The translations under genes were made by a program, and so were the position numbers. A stretch of DNA of 64,000 nt, from the NCBI GenBank assembly GCA_039090855.1, contig CM077005.1, positions 75,822,607-75,886,606 of the forward strand. The letters run 5' to 3'. Below, in pieces: positions 22,551-33,871 of the stretch. Position 1 is the stretch's first letter; each line of letters starts with the position of its first letter. The notes beneath the pieces were generated by a model. The model ran no database searches and had not been told where the DNA came from. It saw only the letters and a program-made list of their open reading frames with translations. The stretch comes from Macrothele yani. Taxonomy: Eukaryota > Arthropoda > Arachnida > Araneae > Macrothelidae.

Positions 22551-22748
22551 AGGAAAGTGACACGGAAGCGAGGTAGAAGCCCTTATTTATTACCGGGAGG
22601 CCAGTACCCGGGGTCCGACGGCTTAACGTGTCCATCCGACGCACGGCTGATATTTAGTGGATCGAGGGTTCGTACCTGCTTGGGATCGAGCCTGAGGCCC
22701 TTTCCGTGGCAGTCACGAACGTTGCCCACTAGGCCACCCGCGGCCCCT
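22551..22748 (-). mobile_element. tRNA-derived SINE, family 4
   Basis: On the minus strand a tRNA-like head (GGTGGCCTAGTGGGCAAC as A-box region, GGCTCGATCCC as B box) is followed by a body with 'cactaaatatcagccgtgcg' and 'gtaataaataagggcttct'. One copy only in this window, so its exact limits are uncertain. Confidence 0.6.
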
Positions 22749-22830
22749 GTCCAAATTATCCAACTATTTTGAAATAGCTGTCCAAATTCAACTATTTTCA
22801 CCGTGTTTTATATATGTACATATATATATA

Positions 22831-23042
22831 TCCCGGTGGCGCAGAGGTCTAAGCGATGGCGTCTGATCCTTTGTCCGAAAGGGGTCCGGGTTCGAATCCC
22901 GGTGAGGCAGGGATGCTCTGTTTGTCTTACGGCACTGGCTCTCTCGATTTACTGGAACCAGCGACCTTAAATTAGGGACGGGCGACTGCTTATAGCCGAT
23001 TGAGTTGCTCACGGTGGTCGTTAAGCCTCCAATAAAAAAAAA
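22831..23042 (+). mobile_element. tRNA-derived SINE, family 1
   Basis: A plus-strand copy: head CCCGGTGGCGCAGAGGTCTA, B box GGGTTCGAATCCCGG, then the usual body and tail with a terminal A run that merges into (TA)n before the RTE array. Confidence 0.9.
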
Positions 23043-23060
23043 ATATATATATATATATAT

Positions 23061-25943
23061 CATCATCATCATCATCATTGTCAACCATTATTAATCCACT
23101 GCTGGACGAAGGTCTCCCCAAGTTTCCTCCGCAACGGTCTGTCTTGTGCCAGTCTCCTCCATGTCACTCCCGCATACTTTCGAATTTCTTCCACCCATCT
23201 TCCATGTGGTCTTATTCTATGTCTTTTCCTGTCCCTTGGAATCCAATCTAAAATTTTGGCTGTCCATCGATGGTCTGTCCTTCTGGCAGTATGTCCAGCC
23301 CATTGCCATTTCAGGGATTTTACTCTGATCATGATGTCTTCCACTCTTGTCATTTTTCGGATCCACGAGTTCCTCTACTTATCTCTCCTGGTTACGCCAA
23401 GCATGCACCTCTCCATGCTACTTTGAGTTGTCTGCAGTCTTTGTATGTCTCTTTTAGTTAAGGTTCACGTATCTGCACCATACGTAAGCACTGGAAGGAT
23501 GCATTGATCAAACACTTTTCTTTTAAGACATAATGGCATATTGCTTTTGAAAATTATGCTGTTTCTTCCAAAAGCTCTCCAGGCAAGTTTTGTACGCCAA
23601 TTAATTTCTTCATCAATGTGACCCTCACTTGATATCTGCTGTCCAAGATAAACGTACGTGTCTGTTATCTCCAGCTTTTCTCCATCAATCGATAAATCTT
23701 CATTTCTTGTAAAAGCATTGAACATCACTTTTGTCTTCTGAAAGTTCATTTTCATCCCACTTCTTTACTCTTGTCAACAAGTTCCTGGATCATACTCTGC
23801 AGCTCTGATGGGGTAGTTGCAAAAATGACTATGTCATCAACAAAACGAAGGTGGGCTAGATAATCTCCATTAATCTTTATCCCTTTGTTTTCCCAGTTCA
23901 GTGATTGAAAGACATTTTCCAACGTCGCATTAAAGAGCTTCGGAGATATGGTGTCTCCTTGTCTCACTCCTCTTCCAATTTTTATGTGTGTTGTATTCTC
24001 AAACAGCCGAATCTTTGCACTTCCATTTTCATAGACGTTATTAATATTATTAATGTATACTTCTTCAACACCGCAGGATTTCATAGCCATTGTAACTGCT
24101 GATGGTTTCACTGAATCAAAGGCCTTTCATAATCGACAAAAGCCATGCACAATGGAAGTTCATATTCCCTCGCTCTTTCAGTTAGTTCTCTCAGTACGTG
24201 GATATGATCTATTGTGCTGTAGCCACGCCTGAATCCAACTTTTTTTTCTTTGTTGGGCCATGTCCAGTGTTACCTTCAAGCGGTGTGAAAGAACTTTAGT
24301 GAAGATTTTATAAACCACTGATACGAGGCTGATAGGTCTGTAGTTCCTGTGATCCTGAGTGTCACCTTTCTTATGTAGCAGGATCATTGTAGCATTGTTC
24401 CAATTCTCAGGAATCTTTCCTTCATTAAGGCATCGAGTGAAAACTTGGGCGAGTACTGTTTCGATTTCTCCACTTGCTTCTTGTATGATGTCTACAGTAA
24501 TTCCATCTTCTCCTGGAGCTTTTCCCCGCTTCATGTTCTTGATTGCATGTGCAACTTCTGCTGGAAGGACTGGAAGAACTCTGGTACCTTTCATGATGTC
24601 TGGAGTACATGTATCATCCCTTTCATATAATTTGGAGTAGAAATCTTTCACTCTTGTCAAAATTTCGCCTCTATTTCTTGTTACAGAACCATCTTCTTTT
24701 CTCAGTGCCATAATCTGTGTTCTTCCCTTACTGAGATGTCCCTTTGCAAAATTTAGGCTTTGGTTGTTTTCAATTGCTTTCCTCACTAGTTCACAGCTGA
24801 ATTTCCTTACGTCTTCAGTGATACTTTTTCGTACTCTCTTGCATAGCTCTATATATTCCACTTTGGAAGTCACATGTTCTTTAGTTGTACTCATCTCTCT
24901 TCTTTTTTGTATCAACATTTTGATTTTTCCTGATAATTTGTTCACACGCTACTTGTTCTTAGACCCAGCTAATCTTATTGCTGTTTCCACAAGAGCTTTG
25001 GTTACTTTTCTGTTAAATTCAGAGATGTCCACTTTTTCTGATGTTAGATCTTCCAGAGCAAACAATCTGTTCCTCAGTTCCAATTTGAAGGCATTGTGAT
25101 GCTTTTTAAGGTTGGTCACGTCAATACACTTTGTTTGTTTTATGAGCTTGCTGCGCTCGAGTTCAGCATTGACGTGCATCTTACATCTTACCATTCTATG
25201 GACACTACCTGTGTTGAACTTGTTCAGCACACTGCAGTCTTACAAGACAAATTTCTTGTTACACATAATAAAATCAATTTCACTTGTCATCCATTGGGAT
25301 GCCTCCATGTCCATTTCCTTTGTGACTTTTTCTTGAATAAGGAGTTCAAAATGAAAACCCCTTCTGCCTCTGCAAACTCTACGAGAGTATTTCCACGCTG
25401 GTATCTATTGCCGTGACCGAATTTTCCTACTGCAGTTTCATTCTGTTGCTGTTGCCCTATTTTTGCATTGAAATCTCCCATAATTATTTTCAAGTGCTGC
25501 TTACCTTTATTATTTAGATGACGTATTTCCTCATAAAATTCTTCAGTTTATTCTTGAGAATTACTTGTGGTGGGTGCATAAGCTTGAATAATCCAAGCCT
25601 GGTATCTTCTCGAGAGTTGGATAACGAGTCGTGCATCTCTATCAGAGGAACTTTCAGCTTCTGCAACTTTATCTTTCAGTTTCGTGTTTATTATAGATCC
25701 AACACCACTAGTTCTGCCAGTATCTGTCCCAAAATCGTAGAAGAGATGTCCATTTTTCAGTTCAATGAGATCGTCTCCTTTTATCCTTCTCTCACTAAGC
25801 CCGACGATGTCCCACTTGATCTTTTATAGTTCCTCTTCCAATTCAAGAAGTCTTGAATCAGAAGATAGGGAGCGTCCATTGTAAGTGACCAAGGTCAGCA
25901 TCAAATGGCTGCCCAGTCCGGTCCTCCGGTGATTCTTAGCACC
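23061..25943 (-). mobile_element. RTE-type LINE, copy 1 (5'-truncated)
   Basis: This is a non-LTR retrotransposon with an apurinic-type endonuclease followed by a reverse transcriptase. On the minus strand the endonuclease part (KIIMGDFNAKIGQ at 25287-25493) precedes the RT (RGKAPGEDGITVDIIQEA near 24500, GVRQGDTISPKLF and LRFVDDIVIFAT at 23752-24111) and a C-terminal domain (WAGHTARRTDHRW). The element ends in (ATG)n, as RTE LINEs often do. Several frameshifts and stops are present; the endonuclease SDH motif reads SVH. The 5' end is cut at the position equal to about 37866 in copy 5. Confidence 0.93.
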
Positions 25944-26002
25944 CTATATATGTATGTATATATACTCACTACAAGAAGAAGCAATTTCAACAGGAGCCAA
26001 AA

Positions 26003-26058
<56 letters not shown>
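25944..26058. repeat. Spacer plus (TA)n, inside tandem duplication
   Basis: A 60-bp spacer (from CTATATATGTATGTATATAT to 'gagccaaaaaataa') is followed by about 50 bp of TA repeat. The same spacer appears after copy 2 at 28941. Confidence 0.9.
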
Positions 26059-26060
<2 letters not shown>

Positions 26061-28940
26061 TCATCATCATCATCGTCAACCATTATCAATCCACTGCTGG
26101 ACGAAGGTCTCCCCAAGTTTCCTCCGCAACGGTCTGTCTTGTGCCAGTCTCCTCCATGTCACTCCCGCATACTTTCGAATTTCTTCCACCCATCTTCCAT
26201 GTGGTCTTATTCTATGTCTTTTCCTGTCCCTTGGAATCCAATCTAAAATTTTGGCTGTCCATCGATGGTCTGTCCTTCTGGCAGTATGTCCAGCCCATTG
26301 CCATTTCAGGGATTTTACTCTGATCATGATGTCTTCCACTCTTGTCATTTTTCGGATCCACGAGTTCCTCTACTTATCTCTCCTGGTTACGCCAAGCATG
26401 CACCTCTCCATGCTACTTTGAGTTGTCTGCAGTCTTTGTATGTCTCTTTTAGTTAAGGTTCACGTATCTGCACCATACGTAAGCACTGGAAGGATGCATT
26501 GATCAAACACTTTTCTTTTAAGACATAATGGCATATTGCTTTTGAAAATTATGCTGTTTCTTCCAAAAGCTCTCCAGGCAAGTTTTGTACGCCAATTAAT
26601 TTCTTCATCAATGTGACCCTCACTTGATATCTGCTGTCCAAGATAAACGTACGTGTCTGTTATCTCCAGCTTTTCTCCATCAATCGATAAATCTTCATTT
26701 CTTGTAAAAGCATTGAACATCACTTTTGTCTTCTGAAAGTTCATTTTCATCCCACTTCTTTACTCTTGTCAACAAGTTCCTGGATCATACTCTGCAGATC
26801 TGATGGGGTAGTTGCAAAAATGACTATGTCATCAACAAAACGAAGGTGGGCTAGATAATCTCCATTAATCTTTATCCCTTTGTTTTCCCAGTTCAGTGAT
26901 TGAAAGACATTTTCCAACGTCGCATTAAAGAGCTTCGGAGATATGGTGTCTCCTTGTCTCACTCCTCTTCCAATTTTTATGTGTGTTGTATTCTCAAACA
27001 GCCGAATCTTTGCACTTCCATTTTCATAGACGTTATTAATATTATTAATGTATACTTCTTCAACACCGCAGGATTTCATAGCCATTGTAACTGCTGATGG
27101 TTTCACTGAATCAAAGGCCTTTCATAATCGACAAAAGCCATGCACAATGGAAGTTCATATTCCCTCGCTCTTTCAGTTAGTTCTCTCAGTACGTGGATAT
27201 GATCTATTGTGCTGTAGCCACGCCTGAATCCAACTTTTTCTCTTTGTTGGGCCATGTCCAGTGTTACCTTCAAGCGGTGTGAAAGAACTTTAGTGAAGAT
27301 TTTATAAACCACTGATACGAGGCTGATAGGTCTGTAGTTCCTGTGATCCTGAGTGTCACCTTTCTTATGTAGCAGGATCATTGTAGCATTGTTCCAATTC
27401 TCAGGAATCTTTCCTTCATTAAGGCATCGAGTGAAAACTTGGGCGAGTACTGTTTCGATTTCTCCACTTGCTTCTTGTATGATGTCTACAGTAATTCCAT
27501 CTTCTCCTGGAGCTTTTCCCCGCTTCATGTTCTTGATTGCATGTGCAACTTCTGCTGGAAGGACTGGAAGAACTCTGGTACCTTTCATGATGTCTGGAGT
27601 ACATGTATCATCCCTTTCATATAATTTGGAGTAGAAATCTTTCACTCTTGTCAAAATTTCGCCTCTATTTCTTGTTACAGAACCATCTTCTTTTCTCAGT
27701 GCCATAATCTGTGTTCTTCCCTTACTGAGATGTCCCTTTGCAAAATCTTAGGCTTTGGTTGTTTTCAATTGCTTTCCTCACTAGTTCACAGCTGAATTTC
27801 CTTACGTCTTCAGTGATACTTTTTCGTACTCTCTTGCATAGCTCTATATATTCCACTTTGGAAGTCACATGTTCTTTAGTTGTACTCATCTCTCTTCTTT
27901 TTTGTATCAACATTTTGATTTTTCCTGATAATTTGTTCACACGCTACTTGTTCTTAGACCCAGCTAATCTTATTGCTGTTTCCACAAGAGCTTTGGTTAC
28001 TTTTCTGTTAAATTCAGAGATGTCCACTTTTTCTGATGTTAGATCTTCCAGAGCAAACAATCTGTTCCTCAGTTCCAATTTGAAGGCATTGTGATGCTTT
28101 TTAAGGTTGGTCACGTCAATACACTTTGTTTGTTTTATGAGCTTGCTGCGCTCGAGTTCAGCATTGACGTGCATCTTACATCTTACCATTCTATGGACAC
28201 TACCTGTGTTGAACTTGTTCAGCACACTGCAGTCTTACAAGACAAATTTCTTGTTACACATAATAAAATCAATTTCACTTGTCATCCGAATTGGGATGCC
28301 TCCATGTCCATTTCCTTTGTGACTTTTTCTTGAATAAGGAGTTCAAAATGAAAACCCCTTCTGCCTCTGCAAACTCTACGAGAGTATTTCCACGCTGGTA
28401 TCTATTGCCGTGACCGAATTTTCCTACTGCAGTTTCATTCTGTTGCTGTTGCCCTATTTTTGCATTGAAATCTCCCATAATTATTTTCAAGTGCTGCTTA
28501 CCTTTATTATTTAGATGACGTATTTCCTCATAAAATTCTTCAGTTTATTCTTGAGAATTACTTGTGGTGGGTGCATAAGCTTGAATAATCCAAGCCTGGT
28601 ATCTTCTCGAGAGTTGGATAACGAGTCGTGCATCTCTATCAGAGGAACTTTCAGCTTCTGCAACTTTATCTTTCAGTTTCGTGTTTATTATAGATCCAAC
28701 ACCACTAGTTCTGCCAGTATCTGTCCCAAAATCGTAGAAGAGATGTCCATTTTTCAGTTCAATGAGATCGTCTCCTTTTATCCTTCTCTCACTAAGCCCG
28801 ACGATGTCCCACTTGATCTTTTATAGTTCCTCTTCCAATTCAAGAAGTCTTGAATCAGAAGATAGGGAGCGTCCATTGTAAGTGACCAAGGTCAGCATCA
28901 AATGGCTGCCCAGTCCGGTCCTCCGGTGATTCTTAGCACC
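26059..28940 (-). mobile_element. RTE-type LINE, copy 2, near-identical tandem duplicate of copy 1
   Basis: Colinear with copy 1 over the whole length. The few differences I saw are indels: 'ttttttttctttg' versus 'ttttctctttg' near 27240, one base near 27748 and 'catccgaattggg' near 28285. There is one substitution near 26797. It shares the same truncation point and the same 5' spacer, so it arose by duplication of DNA and not by a new insertion. RT motifs are as in copy 1. The longest RT piece is 27103-27705. Confidence 0.95.
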
Positions 28941-29001
28941 CTATATATGTATGTATATATACTCACTACAAGAAGAAGCAATTTCAACAGGAGCCAAAAA
29001 A

Positions 29002-29097
<96 letters not shown>
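28941..29097. repeat. Spacer plus long (TA)n
   Basis: The same spacer as at 25944, followed by about 90 bp of TA repeat, longer than in unit 1. The open frames of alternating Ile-Tyr across it are not genes. Confidence 0.93.
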
Positions 29098-29099
<2 letters not shown>

Positions 29100-31127
29100 T
29101 CATCATCATCATCGTCAACCATTATCAATCCACTGCTGGACGAAGGTCTCCCCAAGTTTCCTCCACAACGATCTGTCTTGTGCCAGTCTCCTCCATGTCA
29201 CTCCCGCATATTTACGAATTTCATCCACCCATCTCCCATGTGGTCTTTTTCTGGGTCTTTTCCTGTCCCTTGGAATCCAATCTAAAATTTCGGCTGTCCA
29301 TCTATGGTCTGTCCTTCTGGCAGTATGTCCAGCCCATTGCCATTTCAGGGATTTAACTCTGATCATGATGTCTTCCACTCTTGTCATTTTTCGGATCCAC
29401 GAGTTCCTCTTCTTATCTCTCCTGGTTACACCAAGCATGCACCTCTCCATGCTTCTTTGAGTTGTCTGCAGCCTTTGTATGTCTCTTTTAGTTAAGGTCC
29501 ACGTCTCCGCACCATACGTAAGCACTGGAAGGATGCATTGATCAAACACTTTTCTTTTAAGACATAATGGCATATTGCTCTTGAAAATTATGCTGTTTCT
29601 TCCAAAAGCTCTCCAGGCAAGTTTTGTACGCCGATTAATTTCTTCATCAATGTGACCCTCACTTGATATCTGCTGTCCAAGATAAACGTACGTGTCTGTT
29701 ATCTCCAGCTTTTCTCCATCATCGATAAATCTTCATTTCTTGTAAAAGCATTGAACATCACTTTTGTCTTCTGAAAGTTCATTTTTAATCCCACTTCTTT
29801 ACTCTTGTCAGCAAGTTCCTGGATCATACTCTGCAGCTCTGATGGGGTAGTTGCAAAAATGACTACGTCATCAGCAAAACGAAGGTGGGTTAGATAATCT
29901 CCATTAATCTTTATCCCCTTGTTTTCCCAGCTCAGTGACTGAAAAACACCCTCCAATGTGGCATTAAAGAGCTTCGGAGATATGGTGTCACCTTGTCTCA
30001 CTCCCTTTCCAATTTTTACGTGTGTTGTATTTTCAAACAGCCTAATCTTTGCACTTGCATTTTCATAGATGTTATTAATAATATTAATGTATGCATCTTC
30101 AATACCGCAGGTTTTCAGAGCCATTGTAACTGCTGATGGTTTCACCGAATCAAAGGCTTTTTCATAATCGATAAAAGCCATGCACAATGGAAGTTCATAT
30201 TCCCTCGCTCTTTCAATTAGTTCTCTCAGCACGTGGATATGATCTATTGTGCTGTAGCCACTCCTGAATCCAGCTTGTTCTCTCGGTTGAGCCATGTCCA
30301 GTGTTACCTTCAAGCGGTGTGAAAGAACTTTAGTGAAGATTTTATAAACTACTGATAGGAGGCTGATAGGTCTGTAGTTTCCGAGATCCTCAATGTCACC
30401 TTTCTTATGTAGCAGGATCATTGTAGCGGTGTTCCAATCCTCAGGAATCTTTCTTTCATTAAGGCATCGAGTGAAAATTTGGGCGAGTACTGTTTCGATT
30501 TCTCCACTTGCTTCTTGTATGATGTCTACAGTAATTCCATCTTCTCCTGGAGCTTTTCCTCGCTTCATGTTCTTGATTGCATGTGCAACTTCTGCTGGAA
30601 GGACTGGAGGAACTCTGGTACTGGTATCTTTCATGATGTCTGGAGTGCATATATCATCCCTTTCATATAATTTGGAGTAGAAATCTTTCACTCTTGTCAA
30701 AATTTCGCCTCTATTTCTTGTTACAGAACCATCTTCTTTTCTCAGTGCCATAATCTGTTTTCTTCCCTTACTGAGATGTCCCTTTGCTATCTTTAGGCTT
30801 TGGTTGTTTTCAATTGCTTTCCTCACTAGTTCACAGTTGAATTTCCTTACGTCTTCAGTGATACTTTTTCTTACTGTCTTGCATAGCTCTATATATTCCA
30901 CTTTGGAAGTCACATCTTCTTTAGTTGTCCTCATCTCTCTTCTTTTTTGCATCAACATTTTGGTTTTTCCTGATAATTTGTTCACATGCAACTTGTTCTT
31001 AGACCCAGCTAATTTTGTTGCTGTTTCCATAAGAGCTTTGGTTACTTTTCTGTTAACTTCAGAGATGTCCACTTCTTCCGATGTTAGGCCTTCTAAAGCA
31101 GAGAACCTGTTCTTCAGTTCTAACTTG

Positions 31128-31133
<6 letters not shown>
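29098..31133 (-). mobile_element. RTE-type LINE, copy 3 (5'-truncated)
   Basis: A diverged copy compared with copies 1 and 2. It begins at the (ATC)n end and stops in the region between endonuclease and RT, directly at a (TA)n tract. It retains the longest RT frame in the window, described next. Confidence 0.93.
29699..31072 (-). pseudogene. RTE reverse transcriptase, 457-codon open frame
   Basis: This frame spans nearly all of the RT domain: GKAPGEDGITVDII, NYRPISLLSVVYKIF, FIDYEKAFDSV, GVRQGDTISPKLF, the catalytic LRFADDVVIFAT and GLKMNFQKTK. It lacks the endonuclease. A single base is missing near 29720 compared with copies 1 and 2 ('catcatcgat' for 'catcaatcgat'). This separates it from the C-terminal part at 29115-29573, which reads on in another frame and ends ETFVQQWIDNG. 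It is therefore close to intact but dead. Confidence 0.9.
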
Positions 31134-31163
<30 letters not shown>

Positions 31164-31166
<3 letters not shown>

Positions 31167-32376
31167 TCCAGTCACATTATTGTGACCACGTCTTACTTTT
31201 GAAGTCAACAGCTCGTAGCCAATGAAAGAAGGCACGTGTCGTTCGCTGGCTTGGAGGATATATAAGGTGTGCTGTAGGCATTCCGAAAACATATTACTCG
31301 TTGCTGCCATGGATAAAAGGAGCGATTTATCAGATTTGTAAGAAGGGATTATTATTGGCATTCAGACCAAAGGTGGCCGTCTGTCTGAAACAGCGCAATT
31401 TGTGAACTGTTCGCGTGCTGCTGTGGTTAAAATGTATCGTGATTGGAGAATTGTCCCCATTTCAAATAAGCGACGTGAAAACTGCGGACCACCACGTGCC
31501 ATTGATTTTAGATGTGAACGTCGGCTGCGAAGGTGTGTGAGTGCCGATCAACATACTACAGTGTAGCAACTCACTGGCCGAATGAACCAAGAGGCTACCG
31601 GAAGTGAGTCTAAAACGACAGTTCAGCATACCCTGCTGCGTTTGGGACTCCGATGCAGACGGATGGTCACTGGACCTATGCTATCGAAGGTGCATCGGCA
31701 GAAAAGACTTACATTTGCACATCAGTATGGGAATTGGAAGGCCAGTAGTTGGCAAAGTACCGCCTTCACCGATGAATCACGTCTTCTGCTTCATCGAACG
31801 GATGGACGTTGGCGTATAAGACGAGAAACATCGACGAACAAACACTCTTCAACCATTACTGGAAGAACACAAGCTGGTGCGGGCAGCGTTATGGTCTGGG
31901 GAATGTTTTCGTGGCATACCCTGAGTCCATTCATGCCTGTGAAAGGCACTATGGACCGAATTTGTTATGAATCCATACTTGAAGACCACGTACACCCATA
32001 CTTTTTCCTGGGCAGATCGGGATCTCCCAGTACGACAAAGCGACGTGTCACACAGCTAGAAATGTCCAAGAGTGGTTGGAAGAGCACAATAAAAACTTCA
32101 AAGTACTTCCCAGGCCCCTAAATTTCCCAGAGCTAAACTCAATTGAGCATCTGTCGGACCACATCGATCGTGCTGTTCGCTCTATAAATCCTCCACCACG
32201 CACCCTCCAGCAGCTGTCAGCTGTCAGATGTACTGCAGTTAGCGTAGCTCCACATACCTGTGAACACCTTCCAGCACCATTTTGAGGTACTCCCACCACG
32301 TCTAGCTGCTGTCCTCGCTGCACACTGTGGTTACTCTGGATATTAGCTGGTGGCCACAATAATGAGGCAAGACCTG
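31164..32376 (+). mobile_element. Tc1-type DNA transposon D
   Basis: The left end CAGTCCAGTCACATTATTGT follows TA at 31162-31163 in a TA-repeat tract. The right end, reverse complemented, reads CAGGTCTTGCCTCATTATTG, an imperfect inverted repeat of about 25-28 bp. I did not find a TA at the right edge. Confidence 0.8.
31309..32285 (+). pseudogene. Tc1-type transposase D, stops and one frameshift
   Basis: Begins at ATG 31309 (MDKRSDLSDL), then TAA at 31339 and TAG at about 31564. The 179-codon stretch at 31582-32121 covers a helix-turn-helix second half and the DDE start (STAFTDESRLLLHRTDGRW, SVMVWGMFSW). A frameshift near 32010 moves to another frame that reads DKATCHTARNVQEW (second Asp) and ends with LNFPELNSIEHLSD (Glu). 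Stop TGA at 32283-32285. Confidence 0.85.
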
Positions 32377-32395
32377 AAACGAGTAAATATATATA

Positions 32396-33823
32396 CACTG
32401 GCGGAAAGTAAAAAAAGAACACCAAGAAGGAGACGTCTGATACCAACGAAATTTATACAGTATAATAACGGAATACAGAGAAAAACGCGATCAAAACATT
32501 ACGGCAAAAATACAGCTGTATTTGTTGGTAAACTGAAATATAAAATTTTCATGTAACATGGTTAGTACGAGGTTGAACCGCCATGAATTTCGTCACACTG
32601 TGCAATTCTGGCATGGAGTCTGTCGTACAGATATTGGATGTAAGTTTGGGGTATTGAGTTCCAAGCATCCTCAACCTGGACGCGTAAATCGTGGATGGTC
32701 GTGGCTGGCCGTGGAGACCGGACAAGTCGTTGTCCAATAAAATCCCACACGTGCTCAATGGGGGACAAATCCGGTGAACGTGCAGGCTATGGAAGTTGTC
32801 TCACACCCTGAAGGGCATGCTGCGTTGCACGTGCCGTGTGTGGGCGTGCGTTATCTTGCTGGAAAACACCACGATGGACCGACCTTACAAAGGGCACAAC
32901 AACGGGCTGAATGATGTTGTTGATGTAGGAGGTGATGTTTAACGTACCCGGTACAAACACTAGTTGTGTACGGGAGTGATAGCTGATCGCACCCCACACC
33001 AGGAGACCAGGTGTAGGCCCTGTGTGTCGCTGGCGGATTCAAAAAGCGTGGAGACACTCCCCTGTGCGTCTGCAAACACGCATACGGCCATCGGGGGCTC
33101 CCAAGCAGAATCTGCTTTCATCGCTGAACACGACAGATTGCCAGTACGTTCTCCAGTGCAGACGTTAGCGACACCACTGCAGCCGTTCCTGACGGTGGGA
33201 TGGAGTCTGAGGTACACATGCCAGAGGCACACGTGCATGTAGTCCTGCATCCAGTAGACGGTTGCGGATTGTTCGCACAATCATCTCAGGTGCAACGGCA
33301 GCTCGGATTTGCGTCGCAGTGGATTTTCTACTTGACAATGCCGCTCTTCTTATTCGTCGATCGGTTCGCTCATCAGTCCGTTTGTGACTCCCGGTTCCAC
33401 GTCTTCTCGTGTGGGGTGTTCCTCGGACCATCTACGCCACCATCGTGCAACCACCGATACTTCCCGTCCAATTCGCTCCGCAATAAGACGATACGACCAC
33501 CCGGCCTCGCGGAGTCCGACTAGACGACCTCGCTCAAAGTCCGATAACTGCTGAAATCGTAAACGTCTTCCATGTCCAGGCATTGCAGCTTCTTCAGGGT
33601 CTTAGCACGTGTCCGTACGCCGACGACTGATTACATTCACTTCGCCGTACTCCTTAAATACCACCGACGATAATTTGCATATTATGCCGTGCTGTGGAGT
33701 AAGCACTCACCGGTTGGTCCCGAATTTAACATCACACCTACGTAAACTCGACCCCATTAACATATGTAAATTTCATGATCGTCCACGAATTCCTTCTTGG
33801 TGTTCTTTTTTTACTTTCCGCCA

Positions 33824-33826
<3 letters not shown>
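32396..33826 (-). mobile_element. Tc1-type DNA transposon E, 36-bp identical TIRs
   Basis: Both ends read CACTGGCGGAAAGTAAAAAA and continue to CACCAAGAAGGA, identical over 36 bp. TA flanks at 32394-32395 and 33827-33828. Length is 1431 bp. Identical TIRs suggest a fairly recent insertion compared with A, B and D, into the same TA-repeat zone. Confidence 0.96.
32562..33583 (-). pseudogene. Tc1-type transposase E, multiple frameshifts
   Basis: Starts at ATG 33583 on the minus strand (MPGHGRRLRFQQLSDFERGR) with a clear helix-turn-helix (LREAGWSYRLIAERIGR). The rest is spread over three frames: 33165-33431 (RIRRAALSSRKSTATQIRAA), 32960-33280, 32787-32999 with FQQDNARPHTARATQ (second Asp), and 32562-32768 with SPIEHVWDFIGQRL (Glu). 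Catalytic residues are visible but the frame is broken at least three times. Confidence 0.9.

Positions 33827-33867
<41 letters not shown>
33827..33867. repeat. (TA)n tract
   Basis: About 40 bp of TA repeat lies between transposon E and RTE copy 4. Confidence 0.95.

Positions 33868-33871
<4 letters not shown>

Noticed and set aside
24359..24640. Plus-strand 93-codon frame, repeated at 27353 and 30393
   Set aside because: It is the antisense shadow of the RTE reverse transcriptase and repeats only because the LINE does.
28951..29460. 169-codon open frame with Ile-Tyr repeats
   Set aside because: It is a translation of (TA)n joined to the antisense of an RTE LINE; the same holds for frames at 25901, 25905, 28898, 31059 and 33609.
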